This document shows positions 52,576 to 61,146 of a stretch of 64,000 nt of DNA, piece by piece; the stretch's first letter is position 1, and every line of letters begins with the position of its first letter. The DNA comes from Streptomyces canus (GTDB lineage: Bacteria; Actinomycetota; Actinomycetes; Streptomycetales; Streptomycetaceae), in NCBI RefSeq assembly GCF_030815415.1, contig NZ_JAUSWW010000001.1:1116001-1180000 (forward strand). Reading direction: 5' to 3'. The notes under the pieces are model-generated. The model did not search any database. It had not been told where the DNA came from and saw only the letters and a program-made list of their open reading frames with translations. The position numbers and the translations under genes were made by a program.

Positions 52576-53802
52576 TCAGGGCGTGGACAGGTCGATGGCT
52601 CGGTCGATGTCCCGCGGCCGCAGCACGCGGAGAATGCCTTCCAGGAGGTAGTAGTCGGCGTAGGGAAGGGAGATCTCGATCCCGTCCTCGGCGGGCCGGT
52701 TGCGGGTGCAGCGGGCCACGGCCGCGTCGGCGCGGGTCGACTTCTGCGTCAGGCAGGTCTGGGACAGGGCGGTGAGCAGGCGTAGCGCCGCGTCGCGATA
52801 GGACAGTGTGCCGGTGGCCGTGGCGAGGTCGAGGAGGCCGCAGGCCATGATCGCTCCGGCCGAGGCGTCCTTGATGTCGTGGGGCTGTTGGGGTGCTCGG
52901 TAGTCCCATACCGGGATGTGGTCCGGGGTCAGCGCGGCCAGTGCGTAGTCGGCGAGGCTGCGGGCGGTGGACAGGAAGTCGGGGTTTCCGGTCCGGCGGT
53001 ACATCGTGGTGAATCCGTAGAGGCCCCAGGCCTGTCCGCGTGACCAGCAGGACGTGGGGCTGTAGCCCTGCACGGTGTCCGGGCCGATCGGGGTGCCGGT
53101 GTTCGGGTCGAAGTCGTAGACGTGCGGGGTCGATCCGTCCGCGCGCGGGAAGAACCGTCGCGTGGTCTTCGCATGTTCCACGGCGATGTCCAGGTACTTC
53201 TGGTCGCCGGTCTGCCGGCTCGCGAACGCCAGCAGGTCCAGGTTCATCATCGTGTCGATGATGACCCGGCCCGCGTTCTTCTGATCGGTCAGTGCGCCCC
53301 ATGCACGGATGAAGTGGCCGCGCGGGTTGTACCGCTGGATCAGTGAATCGGCCGCCTGCACGGCACCGGTGCGCCAGGCGTCGTCGCCGGTCAGCCGCCA
53401 GGCGGTGACCCAGGACGGGTAGAAGAGGAAACCGAGGTCGTGGGTACCGGTGTCGTACTGGCGAGGAGCCAGCTTCCGTGCGGATGCCAGGGCCCAGGTG
53501 CGGAAGTCGTCGTCCTGGCTGTGGAGCCATGCCATCCACAGGGTTCCGGGCCAGAACCCGCCCACCCAGTCGCCGTTCTGGGAGTAGACCCATTTCTCGA
53601 ACCTGGTTCCGACCGGGAACGCCGTCACGTTCGGCGCGACGGTGCGTAGTTTCTCAACGACATAGTCGGCCGCCGAGCGCAGTGCGTGCGGGGTCGGTGC
53701 CGGTAACGGGCTTTCGGTCGCGGCCACGGGTGGTGTCGAGGTGGCGAACGACGTCGCGGCACCGGCCGCTGTCGTCAGCACGGTACGCCGGGAAACGCTC
53801 AT
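52576..53802 (-). CDS. Glycoside hydrolase family 88-like protein (unsaturated glucuronyl/galacturonyl hydrolase), Tat-exported
   Basis: 408 residues. The twin-arginine signal (SRRTVLTTAAGA) predicts Tat export. The rest is an alpha/alpha-barrel with GDWVGGFWPGTLWMAW, YDTGTHDLGFLFYPSW, SPTSCWSRGQAWGLYGFT and a catalytic Asp region (VIIDTMMNLDLL) typical of GH88/GH105. These enzymes cleave unsaturated uronic acids left by polysaccharide lyases. ATG 53802 follows GGAGG. It lies third in a same-strand GH95-GH97-GH88 series. Confidence 0.88.
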   Translation of the reverse strand: MSVSRRTVLTTAAGAATSFATSTPPVAATESPLPAPTPHALRSAADYVVEKLRTVAPNVTAFPVGTRFEKWVYSQNGDWVGGFWPGTLWMAWLHSQDDDFRTWALASARKLAPRQYDTGTHDLGFLFYPSWVTAWRLTGDDAWRTGAVQAADSLIQRYNPRGHFIRAWGALTDQKNAGRVIIDTMMNLDLLAFASRQTGDQKYLDIAVEHAKTTRRFFPRADGSTPHVYDFDPNTGTPIGPDTVQGYSPTSCWSRGQAWGLYGFTTMYRRTGNPDFLSTARSLADYALAALTPDHIPVWDYRAPQQPHDIKDASAGAIMACGLLDLATATGTLSYRDAALRLLTALSQTCLTQKSTRADAAVARCTRNRPAEDGIEISLPYADYYLLEGILRVLRPRDIDRAIDLSTP

Positions 53803-53830
53803 CTCTGTGCCTCCAGCGGGGAGTTGAGGG

Positions 53831-54032
53831 CTAGTGCCGCGGCAGGCAACGTTTGCCCCGTCGCGACGCCCGGCACGCTCCCCCACTGCCTTGAGGGCGT
53901 GGGAGGGGCCCCCACTCGCCGCACCGGCCGAAAGCCCAAGTACGTCCAGTACGAGGGCTTCCGGCCGGCACGCCGAGAGCACGCACCGGACGCCGCTCCT
54001 TGACGGGCAAACGTTGCCTGCCGCGGCACTAG
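53831..54032. mobile_element. MITE-like element with 28-bp terminal inverted repeats
   Basis: The ends, reading inward from CTAGTGCCGCGGCAGGCAAC through GTTTGCCC, are identical for 28 bp in inverted orientation. An internal palindrome (about 53924-53972, arms around CCGGCCG...AAGCCC) lies between them, and no coding sequence is present. Both outer ends begin CTAG. The right end supplies the TAG stop codon of the GH97 gene. From memory, similar TGCCGCGGCAGGCAACGTTTGCC ends are frequent between Streptomyces genes. No transposase is nearby, so any mobility would be in trans. Confidence 0.7.
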
Positions 54033-55930
54033 CGGTGACAGGTGGAGATGCCCGGAGTCCACCGGCAGGCGATGCCGGCGAAGCCGCCGTTGTCGGTGAC
54101 GTCGATGTCGAGCGTCTCGCCGCCGCGCAGGACCTGCCGGTCCTGGACGAGTCCGCCGGTGCCGTCGCGGATCGTCTCGACCAGCCATCGTCCGGCGCCG
54201 ATCGTGAGCGGTACTTCGGCGGTGCGGGCGGTACCGGCGTACACCCCGCCCAGGAACCAGCGGTCGCCGTCGCGGCGGGCGAGAACGGCTTCCTGGCCGG
54301 GGTGCCCGGCGAGCAGTCGGGTGTCGTCCCAGGCGGCGGGGAGTTGGTCGTAGAAGTCGCGGGCGAGGGGTCGTTCGTCGTACGACTGGGGTGTGCCGGC
54401 GTACATCTGCAGGCCCGACTCGTAGACGACGGCGAGTCCGGTCTCGGCCGCGTCGGAGTTGGGGCGCAGGCCGACGCGCTGGAAGGCGCCGGGGGTGAAG
54501 TCCATGGAGCCGATGATGTTGCGGGTGAAGGGCAGGGTGGTGAGGTGGGCGGCGGTGTTGGTGCGCTTCTCCTCGCCCGCGACGCCTTCCAGGGTCATGA
54601 CCTGGGGCCAGGTGCGTTGCATGCCCTTGGGGATGGTGGAGCCGTGGAAGTCGACCATGAGGTGGTGGGCGGCGGTCTCCGCGAGGATGGCGTCGTACCA
54701 CTGGAGCATGGACTGCGCCTCGGAGTTCATGAAGTCGATCTTGACTCCCTTGACTCCCCAGCGCTCCAGCGTGGGCAGCCACTGGGCGCGTTCCTCGGGG
54801 GTGTCGAGGTCGCGTTGGTGGATCCAGACGATGATGCCGACGCCCTTCGCCCGCGCGTGGTCGACGAGGTCGGGCATCCAGCTGTTGGTCTGCCAGTTCG
54901 GGTCGGTGGTGTCCCACTCGTCGGACTTGAAGTACCAGCCCGCGTCGACGGCTTCGTAGGGCCAGCCTCGTTCGGCGGCGTAGTCGACGTAGGCCTTCTG
55001 TGCGGTGAGGCTCTGGCCGGCGGTGCGGCCGCCTGCGAGCCAGGTCCACAGGACGGTGCCGGGTCGGATCCAGCCGGGGTCGGGCACCTTGGAGGCGGGT
55101 GCCAGGTCGTCGGTGAAGGTGGAGCGGGTGACGGTGGCGAGGTCGCCGGTGACCATGGCACGCCAGGGGGTGGCAAGGGGGCCGGTGGTCCGGACCCGGT
55201 CGTCGGCGAGCTTGATCCGGTAGGTTCCGGTGCCTTGGTCGTGGGCGAGACGGGCGCCCGAGTAGGTGCCGGTGAGGTCGGACTCGGCGAGGAGCGTGTA
55301 GCCGCCGTCCGTGGCGAACAGGGCCTGAGGCGAGTAGTCGCCGGTGGGGGCCGTCGCCGCGGTGTACTGGGCGAACTGGCCTTCGTTGTCGACCCGGTAG
55401 GTGCTGAGCCACGCGGTCGCGTCCTGCGGAAGGCGGAAGGCGGAGGTCTCGGCGAGGACGTCACCGAGGCCGGCGGGCAGGACGTACCGATAGGCGACGC
55501 CGTCGGCGGAGGCGCGGACGACGAGGTCGAGCCGGGCGCCCGTGGGTGTGGCGAACGAGAGGCGAGTTTCGTTCATGAGGGCCCGACGCTCCAGCCGCTT
55601 GCCGGACTTGGTCCGGTACCGCTCGTCCACGAGGCGGTCCTTGCGGTGCAAGAAGCTCAAGTCCTTGGAGAGGTCGGCCTGTTCGGTGACGATACCGACG
55701 GGCGACGGCTCGATGACGGTACGGCGGTCGCGGGTCACGGAGAGGCTGACCGTGCCGGTCGTGTCGTCCAGGGATATCCGCGCGTGGGGTGCGTGCGTCG
55801 CGGTCCGCCCCGGGCCGGACACGGTCCAGGTGTGCTCGCGTTGTCCGGCCCGCGCGGGAACGGTCGTGAGAAGGGTGGCCACCAGGCCGGCGCACAGCGC
55901 GGCAGCCGCGGTCCTGATCGGAACCGCCAT
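54029..55930 (-). CDS. Glycoside hydrolase family 97 protein, secreted
   Basis: 633 residues with a Sec-type signal peptide (cleavage near PARA, about residue 27). The N-terminal beta-sandwich (about 35-290) is followed by a TIM barrel carrying DAGWYFKSDEWDTTDPNW, VKIDFMNSE and DFHGSTIPKG, and then a C-terminal beta domain. GH97 contains inverting alpha-glucosidases and retaining alpha-galactosidases. The sequence alone does not tell which this is, though the VKIDFM Asp would fit a retaining nucleophile. ATG 55930 follows AGGGAGGA. The stop codon comes from the adjacent MITE-like element. Confidence 0.9.
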   Translation of the reverse strand: MAVPIRTAAAALCAGLVATLLTTVPARAGQREHTWTVSGPGRTATHAPHARISLDDTTGTVSLSVTRDRRTVIEPSPVGIVTEQADLSKDLSFLHRKDRLVDERYRTKSGKRLERRALMNETRLSFATPTGARLDLVVRASADGVAYRYVLPAGLGDVLAETSAFRLPQDATAWLSTYRVDNEGQFAQYTAATAPTGDYSPQALFATDGGYTLLAESDLTGTYSGARLAHDQGTGTYRIKLADDRVRTTGPLATPWRAMVTGDLATVTRSTFTDDLAPASKVPDPGWIRPGTVLWTWLAGGRTAGQSLTAQKAYVDYAAERGWPYEAVDAGWYFKSDEWDTTDPNWQTNSWMPDLVDHARAKGVGIIVWIHQRDLDTPEERAQWLPTLERWGVKGVKIDFMNSEAQSMLQWYDAILAETAAHHLMVDFHGSTIPKGMQRTWPQVMTLEGVAGEEKRTNTAAHLTTLPFTRNIIGSMDFTPGAFQRVGLRPNSDAAETGLAVVYESGLQMYAGTPQSYDERPLARDFYDQLPAAWDDTRLLAGHPGQEAVLARRDGDRWFLGGVYAGTARTAEVPLTIGAGRWLVETIRDGTGGLVQDRQVLRGGETLDIDVTDNGGFAGIACRWTPGISTCHR

Positions 55931-55981
55931 GAGAATCCTCCCTGTTGACGAGGTGAGGCGGGGTGAGGTGGGCGTGTGCGG

Positions 55982-58327
55982 CTACGGCAGTCCCCAGGCC
56001 GGGCCCGGTTCGCTGATGGCGACGGGTGCGATGACGAGGTCGGGGCGGCGGCCGGCGTGGACGAGTACCTCGCGGTCCTTGGGCAGGTCGATGGCGAGGG
56101 TGCCATCGCCCAGGTCCTCGGTGTGGGCGGGGGTGCCGTCGTCGAGGAGCACGGTGAGGGTTCCGGTAAGGCCGTGGCGGAGCTTGAGCGGCTCGCCTGC
56201 CAGGCTCTTGATCCGGATGAACCGAGTGGTGCCGGCCTTGCGAACCGCGCTGACCAGAAAGGCGCCTTGGGTGCGGAAGTCGTGCAGGGTGAGGTCCTGC
56301 CAGGTGGACGGGACGGCAGGGAAGACGCGGATGACGCCGCCCCAGCTCTGGCAGAACATGTCGTGCAGGGACTGCGAGGCGGACAGCGGCGTCTCGATCA
56401 CCGGACCGGCCTCGGTGTAGTGCGTGTTGGGGCGGCAGGGGTAGCGGGTGCCGGCGTCGAAGAACTTGCGCAGGTAGGCGATCGCGGTGTCGCCGTCGCC
56501 GGTCATGGCGTAGATCGACGCGGCGCCTGTGTAGCTGTAGCCGCGGTGGGCTCCGGCCAGCGCGTGCCAGCGGACCACCGACTTCGTGATGAGGTCCCGG
56601 TGTTCGGGCCGGTCCCAGTTGACGAGGTACAGCGGGTACACCATCAGCAGGTGCGAGTAGTGGCGGTGGGACTGGGCGTACGGGGTGTCGGCACCGATCA
56701 TGAAGCCGTTGCCGTCGACCGGGTACGGCGTGAGCCGGGCCAGCACCTCCTGCCAGCGCGGTGTCAACTCGTCGTCGATACCGAGCAGTTCGGCGGACTC
56801 GATGAGCGTCTGGCAACCCCAGCGGATGAGCGCCAGGTCGTAGTTGGTGTCCTGCGGCGGCACCACGGGGTATTCGGGCGAGAGGGTGCTCGGCAGGTGG
56901 AGCTTGCCGTCGCTGCCCGGGGTGAGGAAGTGCAGGTAGTAGTTGATGGCCCGGCGCAGCACCGGGTAGATCGTGTCGCGCAGCAGCGAGGCGTCCATGG
57001 TGTGCCGGTACGACAGCCAGACGTTGTGCAGCGCCCAGGTCAGATCGCCGGTCTCGGCACCGGTGCCCGGCATGCCCACACCGCGGTTGGCGAACATGTC
57101 GGAGCTGCGGCCGACGCCGGAGCTGTCGGAGCGGTAGGCGGCGGGCACGTTGGCGATGAGCTGTTCCTGGCTCTGGCGCAACGTCGTGGCGAGCGCGTCG
57201 AGTTCCAGGTGGTTGGAGCCGTGGATGAGCCAGTACTCCAGTTGGACGTTGAGGTTCCACCAGACCGCGGGCCACGGTGTCGGCTCCAGCCATGGACCTG
57301 AGGTGGCCATGACGGGGCCGCCCGCGCGGCTGGAGCAGGCGACTTTGTAGAGCTGGATCCAGTGGAAGCTCTGCAACCGCTGATCGGGGAACGAGACGAA
57401 GCTCTTCCGGTAGAACGCGTGCCACCAGCGGATGTGCCGTCGCCTGAGGACGTCGTAGGACGGGGCGCGCCGGAGGTTGCGCAGCGAGTCGGCCTCGGCG
57501 GCCGTGTTGGAGGGGAAGCTGTGGCCGACGCTGAGCAGCAGGTCGTCTCCGGTGCGGCGGTAGGAGGTCGCGGTCCGGCCGCCGCCGGTGAGGGGCTGGA
57601 GCGTCTGTTCGGTGCCGTCGGTGGTGGTCCGGGTGGTCCAGGGCGGGTTGGGGATGTAGCCGGCGGGCGGGGCCTCCTGGATCTTCCGGGGGCTGACGGC
57701 CTCCTCGGGGTGGAAGGTCCAGGTGGGCTCTTCGTCGCCGTCGGACGTCACACGGACGGCGAGGACCTCGTCGTGGATGAGGGCGGAGAGGGTAAGGGTG
57801 CCTGCGGTGGTGGTGATCGTTCCGGTCAGTTCGGCGTTCCACAGGCTCAGTCGCCAGTCGACGGCGGTGATGGTGCCGACCGGTTCGAGGGTGAGCCGGC
57901 CGACCGGCAGGCGGGCGGTGCCCCAGCCGCTGCCGAACTCGGGCCGGTGGTCCTGGACGCGGCCGTGCTGGACGGTGAAGCGGATGTGCTGGGTGTTCGG
58001 CTCCTGGTAGACCATGGTGCCGAGCAGGCCGTCGCCGAGGAAGGGGCCCTCGTACCAGAGGGTGGGCAGCTTGCTCCAGAGCAGGTCCTGACCGCGCAGG
58101 AAGCCTTCCCAGGCGCGGTCGGTGGTCATGGTGTCGCGGAGTTTCCAGGGGCGGCGTTCCTGCTCGGTGGCCAGGCCGTCATCGCCCGACTGCTCTGCCG
58201 GTAAGGGCCGTTGGGGCTGTTCGGCGTGGGCCGTCCCGGGCAGGGCCGCGGCTGCCGCGCCGCCCAGGGCCGTGCCGAGTACGGCTCTGCGGGGCATGGG
58301 TGAGGTCTTCCCCGACTGCGAGGTCAT
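55982..58327 (-). CDS. Glycoside hydrolase family 95-like protein, Tat-exported
   Basis: 781 residues. A twin-arginine signal (MPRRAVLGTALGG) precedes an N-terminal beta-sandwich and an alpha/alpha-barrel. The barrel contains GPWLEPTPWPAVWWNLNVQLEYW, TLSPEYPVVPPQDTNYDLALI, SHRHYSHLLMVYPLY and ETPLSASQSLHDM, the last typical of GH95. Family members are alpha-1,2-L-fucosidases and L-galactosidases. ATG 58327 is preceded by GGAGGACG. It is the first gene of the GH95-GH97-GH88 set, so the operator in front probably controls all three. Confidence 0.87.
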   Translation of the reverse strand: MTSQSGKTSPMPRRAVLGTALGGAAAAALPGTAHAEQPQRPLPAEQSGDDGLATEQERRPWKLRDTMTTDRAWEGFLRGQDLLWSKLPTLWYEGPFLGDGLLGTMVYQEPNTQHIRFTVQHGRVQDHRPEFGSGWGTARLPVGRLTLEPVGTITAVDWRLSLWNAELTGTITTTAGTLTLSALIHDEVLAVRVTSDGDEEPTWTFHPEEAVSPRKIQEAPPAGYIPNPPWTTRTTTDGTEQTLQPLTGGGRTATSYRRTGDDLLLSVGHSFPSNTAAEADSLRNLRRAPSYDVLRRRHIRWWHAFYRKSFVSFPDQRLQSFHWIQLYKVACSSRAGGPVMATSGPWLEPTPWPAVWWNLNVQLEYWLIHGSNHLELDALATTLRQSQEQLIANVPAAYRSDSSGVGRSSDMFANRGVGMPGTGAETGDLTWALHNVWLSYRHTMDASLLRDTIYPVLRRAINYYLHFLTPGSDGKLHLPSTLSPEYPVVPPQDTNYDLALIRWGCQTLIESAELLGIDDELTPRWQEVLARLTPYPVDGNGFMIGADTPYAQSHRHYSHLLMVYPLYLVNWDRPEHRDLITKSVVRWHALAGAHRGYSYTGAASIYAMTGDGDTAIAYLRKFFDAGTRYPCRPNTHYTEAGPVIETPLSASQSLHDMFCQSWGGVIRVFPAVPSTWQDLTLHDFRTQGAFLVSAVRKAGTTRFIRIKSLAGEPLKLRHGLTGTLTVLLDDGTPAHTEDLGDGTLAIDLPKDREVLVHAGRRPDLVIAPVAISEPGPAWGLP

Positions 58328-58355
58328 CGTCGTCCTCCGGGTCTGAAGGGATCAT

Positions 58356-58374
58356 CGATACATCGGGTGTATCG
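58356..58374 (-). promoter_or_regulatory. Operator overlapping the glycosidase promoter
   Basis: The inverted repeat CGATACA-TCGGG-TGTATCG covers the expected transcription start. A half-site copy (CGATGTATCGG) occurs near 58506. LacI- or GntR-type repressors would fit the layout. Confidence 0.65.
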
Positions 58375-58377
58375 GGG

Positions 58378-58406
58378 AACGTAGGCATGCGCCATGCAAC
58401 TGTCAA
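58378..58406 (-). promoter_or_regulatory. sigma70-type promoter of the glycosidase genes
   Basis: On the minus strand TTGACA (58406-58401) and TACGTT (58383-58378) are separated by exactly 17 bp. The expected start near 58371 lies inside the operator. Confidence 0.7.
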
Positions 58407-58545
58407 GAACCTTTACAGTGCCAGGATTCGGCCATCACTGAAGCAGACAGAGGGAGATGAGCTTCAAGGTGGGCCTGAGCTGCCCCGATGCGCCGCCAAC
58501 TCATCCGATGTATCGGTGCCTAAGCCCGTACTCGGCCGTGCCGGA

Positions 58546-59037
58546 TCACTTCACGAACCGGTGCTTCAGACGGGTCGCGAGCGGGGTGTCGACGACCCGG
58601 GCCACTTCGAGGCTCCGCCGACCTGACTCCAACCCGCCGAAGAGCCGCAGCCCGTCGCCCAGGAGCGCCGGCACGACGTGCAGTTGGAGCTCGTCGACGA
58701 GACCCGCCTCGAGGTACTGCCGCACCGTGCTCGCACCGCCCGCGAATTCGACGTTCGTCTCCCCCGCGGCGGCCTTCGCCTGCTGGAGGGCGCTGTGGAT
58801 GCCTTCGCCGACGAACGTGAAGGTGGTGCCGCCCTCCTTGACCGGGGTCGGCCGGGGCCGGTGCGTCAGGACGAACACCGGCGCCCTGAAGGGCGGGTTG
58901 TCGCCCCAGCACTCCTCGCCGGTGTCGTACATCGTCCGCCCCATGACCACCGATCCGGTGGCGTCGCGGGCGGGCCGCGCTGTCAGACCCTCATGCCACC
59001 GTGGAGGCAGGACGAGGGGAAGGGAGGGCCCCGTCAT
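58546..59037 (-). pseudogene. N-terminally truncated dihydrofolate-reductase/RibD-fold protein
   Basis: From about 58975 downward the frame matches the C-terminal half of RibD-C/DHFR-like proteins: VVMGRTMYDTGEECW, VFVLTHRPRP, FVGEGIHSALQQAK, FAGGASTVRQYLEAG and DELQLHVVPALLGDG. The usual first 60-80 residues with the SLDGF motif are missing. The only start codons extend into unrelated sequence under the neighbouring GIY-YIG start. It is therefore probably a decayed gene, although a short product from ATG 59037 cannot be excluded. Confidence 0.65.
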
Positions 59038-59551
59038 GGCCGATGTCGACGCACAGTTCCTGCGCAGCCTGTTCGACGAGGAAGGCAGCCTGCACACCGC
59101 GGGTCGCACCGCCCTGTATCGGCTGTACGGGCCCGAGGGCCTGCTCTACGTCGGGATCACGATCTGCCCGCTCACCCGGATACGCACCCACCTGCGCGAA
59201 CAGCCCTGGAGATCACTCGTCATCGCCATCCGGATCGACTATCCCGACGACCCGGAGGCAGCCGAGCGCCAGGCCGTCCGCGACGAGCACCCTCGGTACA
59301 ACGTCGTCTTCAACGCGCCCGCCCCTCCCCCACCCGCCGACCCTGCCTCACGCCTGAGAACCCAACTGGCCGTAGAAGAACGGCGGCTGGTGGAACTCAA
59401 CGCCACCGTGCCCGAGTCCTCCACCCACCTGCGCCTGCTCACCCGGGCCATCACCACGAAGAGAACGAGAATCGCGAAACTCACCGAGGCCATCCAAGAA
59501 GCGGCGGGCGCGACCGCTCCTGTCCCACCGGAGTCCCGAAAGCGACGCTGA
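59036..59551 (+). CDS. GIY-YIG nuclease-domain protein
   Basis: 171 residues. The GIY-YIG signature is visible as ALYRLYGPEGLLYVGIT (about 23-39), followed by R...H and a C-terminal helical, Lys/Arg-rich part with heptad-like leucines. ATG 59036 follows AGGGAGGG. Single GIY-YIG domain proteins can be nucleases or simple DNA-binding proteins. It sits at the breakpoint where the DHFR-like gene lost its N-terminus. Confidence 0.82.
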   Translation: MADVDAQFLRSLFDEEGSLHTAGRTALYRLYGPEGLLYVGITICPLTRIRTHLREQPWRSLVIAIRIDYPDDPEAAERQAVRDEHPRYNVVFNAPAPPPPADPASRLRTQLAVEERRLVELNATVPESSTHLRLLTRAITTKRTRIAKLTEAIQEAAGATAPVPPESRKRR

Positions 59552-59623
59552 TGACCGGATCGGTCCGCTGCCGGACCCGATACGGCCTGTCGTCGGCACA
59601 CCCGCGCGGATCAGGCTTGGTGC

Positions 59624-60226
59624 ATGACCCGAGCATTGATCGTCATCGACGTCCAGGAGTCCTTCCGCGCCCGCCCACTGTGGGAGACCATTTCCGACCC
59701 GAAGATCGCCGACAAGGTGAACCGCCTGGTCCGGCTCGCCCGCCGGGCCGGGGACCAGGTGGTGTGGGTGCTGCACTCCGAGCCCGGCACCGGCGGCGTC
59801 TTCGACCCCGCCCTGGGCCAGGTGCGGCTGCTGGAGGAAGTCGAGCCGCCCATGGGCGACGAGCCCCTGATCCACAAAACCTCGCACAACGCCTTCACCA
59901 CCACCAACCTGCAGCAACGCCTCACCGAGCGCGGCATCCACGAGCTCACCCTGTGCGGCATCCGCACCGAACAGTGCGTGGAGACCACCGCCCGCCTCGC
60001 GAGCGACCTCGGGTACCAGGTCACCTTCGTCGTCGACGCGACCGCCACCAACCCCGTCCCGCACCGCGACGCCCCCGAGGACCAGAGCGTGGCCGCACTG
60101 CTCGCCGACCCCCGTACCCTGCCCGCCGAGGAGGTCATCCGCCGTACCGAATACGCCCTCGCCGGACGGTTCGCCACCATCGCCACGGTCGACGAACTGG
60201 AAGCCGCGGCCGGCCTTCCGGCATGA
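59624..60226 (+). CDS. Isochorismatase-family cysteine hydrolase
   Basis: 200 residues with the catalytic triad regions: Asp in VIDVQESF (about 8-15), Lys in LIHKTSHNAF and Cys in GIRTEQCVETTARLA. Such enzymes hydrolyse amides or vinyl ethers, and the substrate is open. The gene is 10 bp upstream of a GlxA-type regulator on the same strand, so the two are probably co-transcribed. Confidence 0.9.
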   Translation: MTRALIVIDVQESFRARPLWETISDPKIADKVNRLVRLARRAGDQVVWVLHSEPGTGGVFDPALGQVRLLEEVEPPMGDEPLIHKTSHNAFTTTNLQQRLTERGIHELTLCGIRTEQCVETTARLASDLGYQVTFVVDATATNPVPHRDAPEDQSVAALLADPRTLPAEEVIRRTEYALAGRFATIATVDELEAAAGLPA

Positions 60227-60236
60227 TGACCGAATC

Positions 60237-61145
60237 GTGAGCCACGTCGTCTTCTTCCTGGTGCCCGGAGTCCATCTGCTGGACCTGGCCGGCCCCGCGC
60301 AGGTCTTCTCCACGGCCGCCGATTTCGGGCACCCCTACACCCTCACCTATGTCGCCGAGCAGCCACAGGTGCCCACCGCCCAGGGGCTGCCGCTGGTGGC
60401 CGGCCTCGACTGGCCCGCGCTCGGACCCGAGGACCTGATCGTGGTGCCCGGCTGGCGTGCCGTCACCCTGGCGGACTCGCCCGCCATCGGCGAGGCCTCC
60501 CTCCAGGTCCTGCGAGACCACCACGCCAAGGGCGGGACGGTGGCCAGCGTCTGCGCGGGGGCGGAGGCGCTCGGGCGGGCCGGGCTGCTCAAGGGCCGGC
60601 GCTGCACCACCCATCACGACGTGCAGGACGAACTGACCGTACGCCACCCCGGCGCGCTCATCGTCCGCGACGTCCTGTTCACCTCCGACGACCGCGTGAT
60701 CACCTCGGCCGGCATCGCCAGTGGCATCGACCTGGCCCTGCATCTGGTAGCCGGCCGGCACGGCCCCGCCGTCGCCGCGCAGGTCGCCCGGGACATGGTC
60801 GTCTACGCCCGCCGCAACGGCCATGAGCCGCAGTCCAGCGCGATGTTCCGGCACCGCTCCCACCTCGACGACACCGTGCACCACGCCCAGGACCTCATCG
60901 ACACCCGCTTCGACGAGCCACTGCCCCTGCCCTCCCTGGCCACGGCCGTCGGCGTCAGCGAACGCACCCTCACCCGCCTCTTCACCCGCGCCACCGGCCT
61001 CACCCCCCTCCGCTACCAGCAGACCCTCCGCCTCGAACGCGCCCAGCACCTCATCAGCCACGGCGCCACCGTCGACGCGGCCGCCCGCTCGGTCGGCTTC
61101 ACGGACCCCCGCATGCTGCGACGCCTTCGCGCCCGTACGGACTGA
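60237..61145 (+). CDS. GlxA-type AraC-family regulator (DJ-1/PfpI domain plus HTH)
   Basis: 302 residues. The N-terminal DJ-1/PfpI-like domain (about 1-165) has SVCAGAEALGRAGLL, where the usual nucleophile-elbow Cys is kept. A C-terminal AraC HTH (about 205-300) follows, with LATAVGVSERTLTRLFTRATG and AARSVGF. The start is GTG 60237. It probably senses a small molecule and controls the isochorismatase gene. Confidence 0.9.
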   Translation: MSHVVFFLVPGVHLLDLAGPAQVFSTAADFGHPYTLTYVAEQPQVPTAQGLPLVAGLDWPALGPEDLIVVPGWRAVTLADSPAIGEASLQVLRDHHAKGGTVASVCAGAEALGRAGLLKGRRCTTHHDVQDELTVRHPGALIVRDVLFTSDDRVITSAGIASGIDLALHLVAGRHGPAVAAQVARDMVVYARRNGHEPQSSAMFRHRSHLDDTVHHAQDLIDTRFDEPLPLPSLATAVGVSERTLTRLFTRATGLTPLRYQQTLRLERAQHLISHGATVDAAARSVGFTDPRMLRRLRARTD

Positions 61146-61146
61146 G

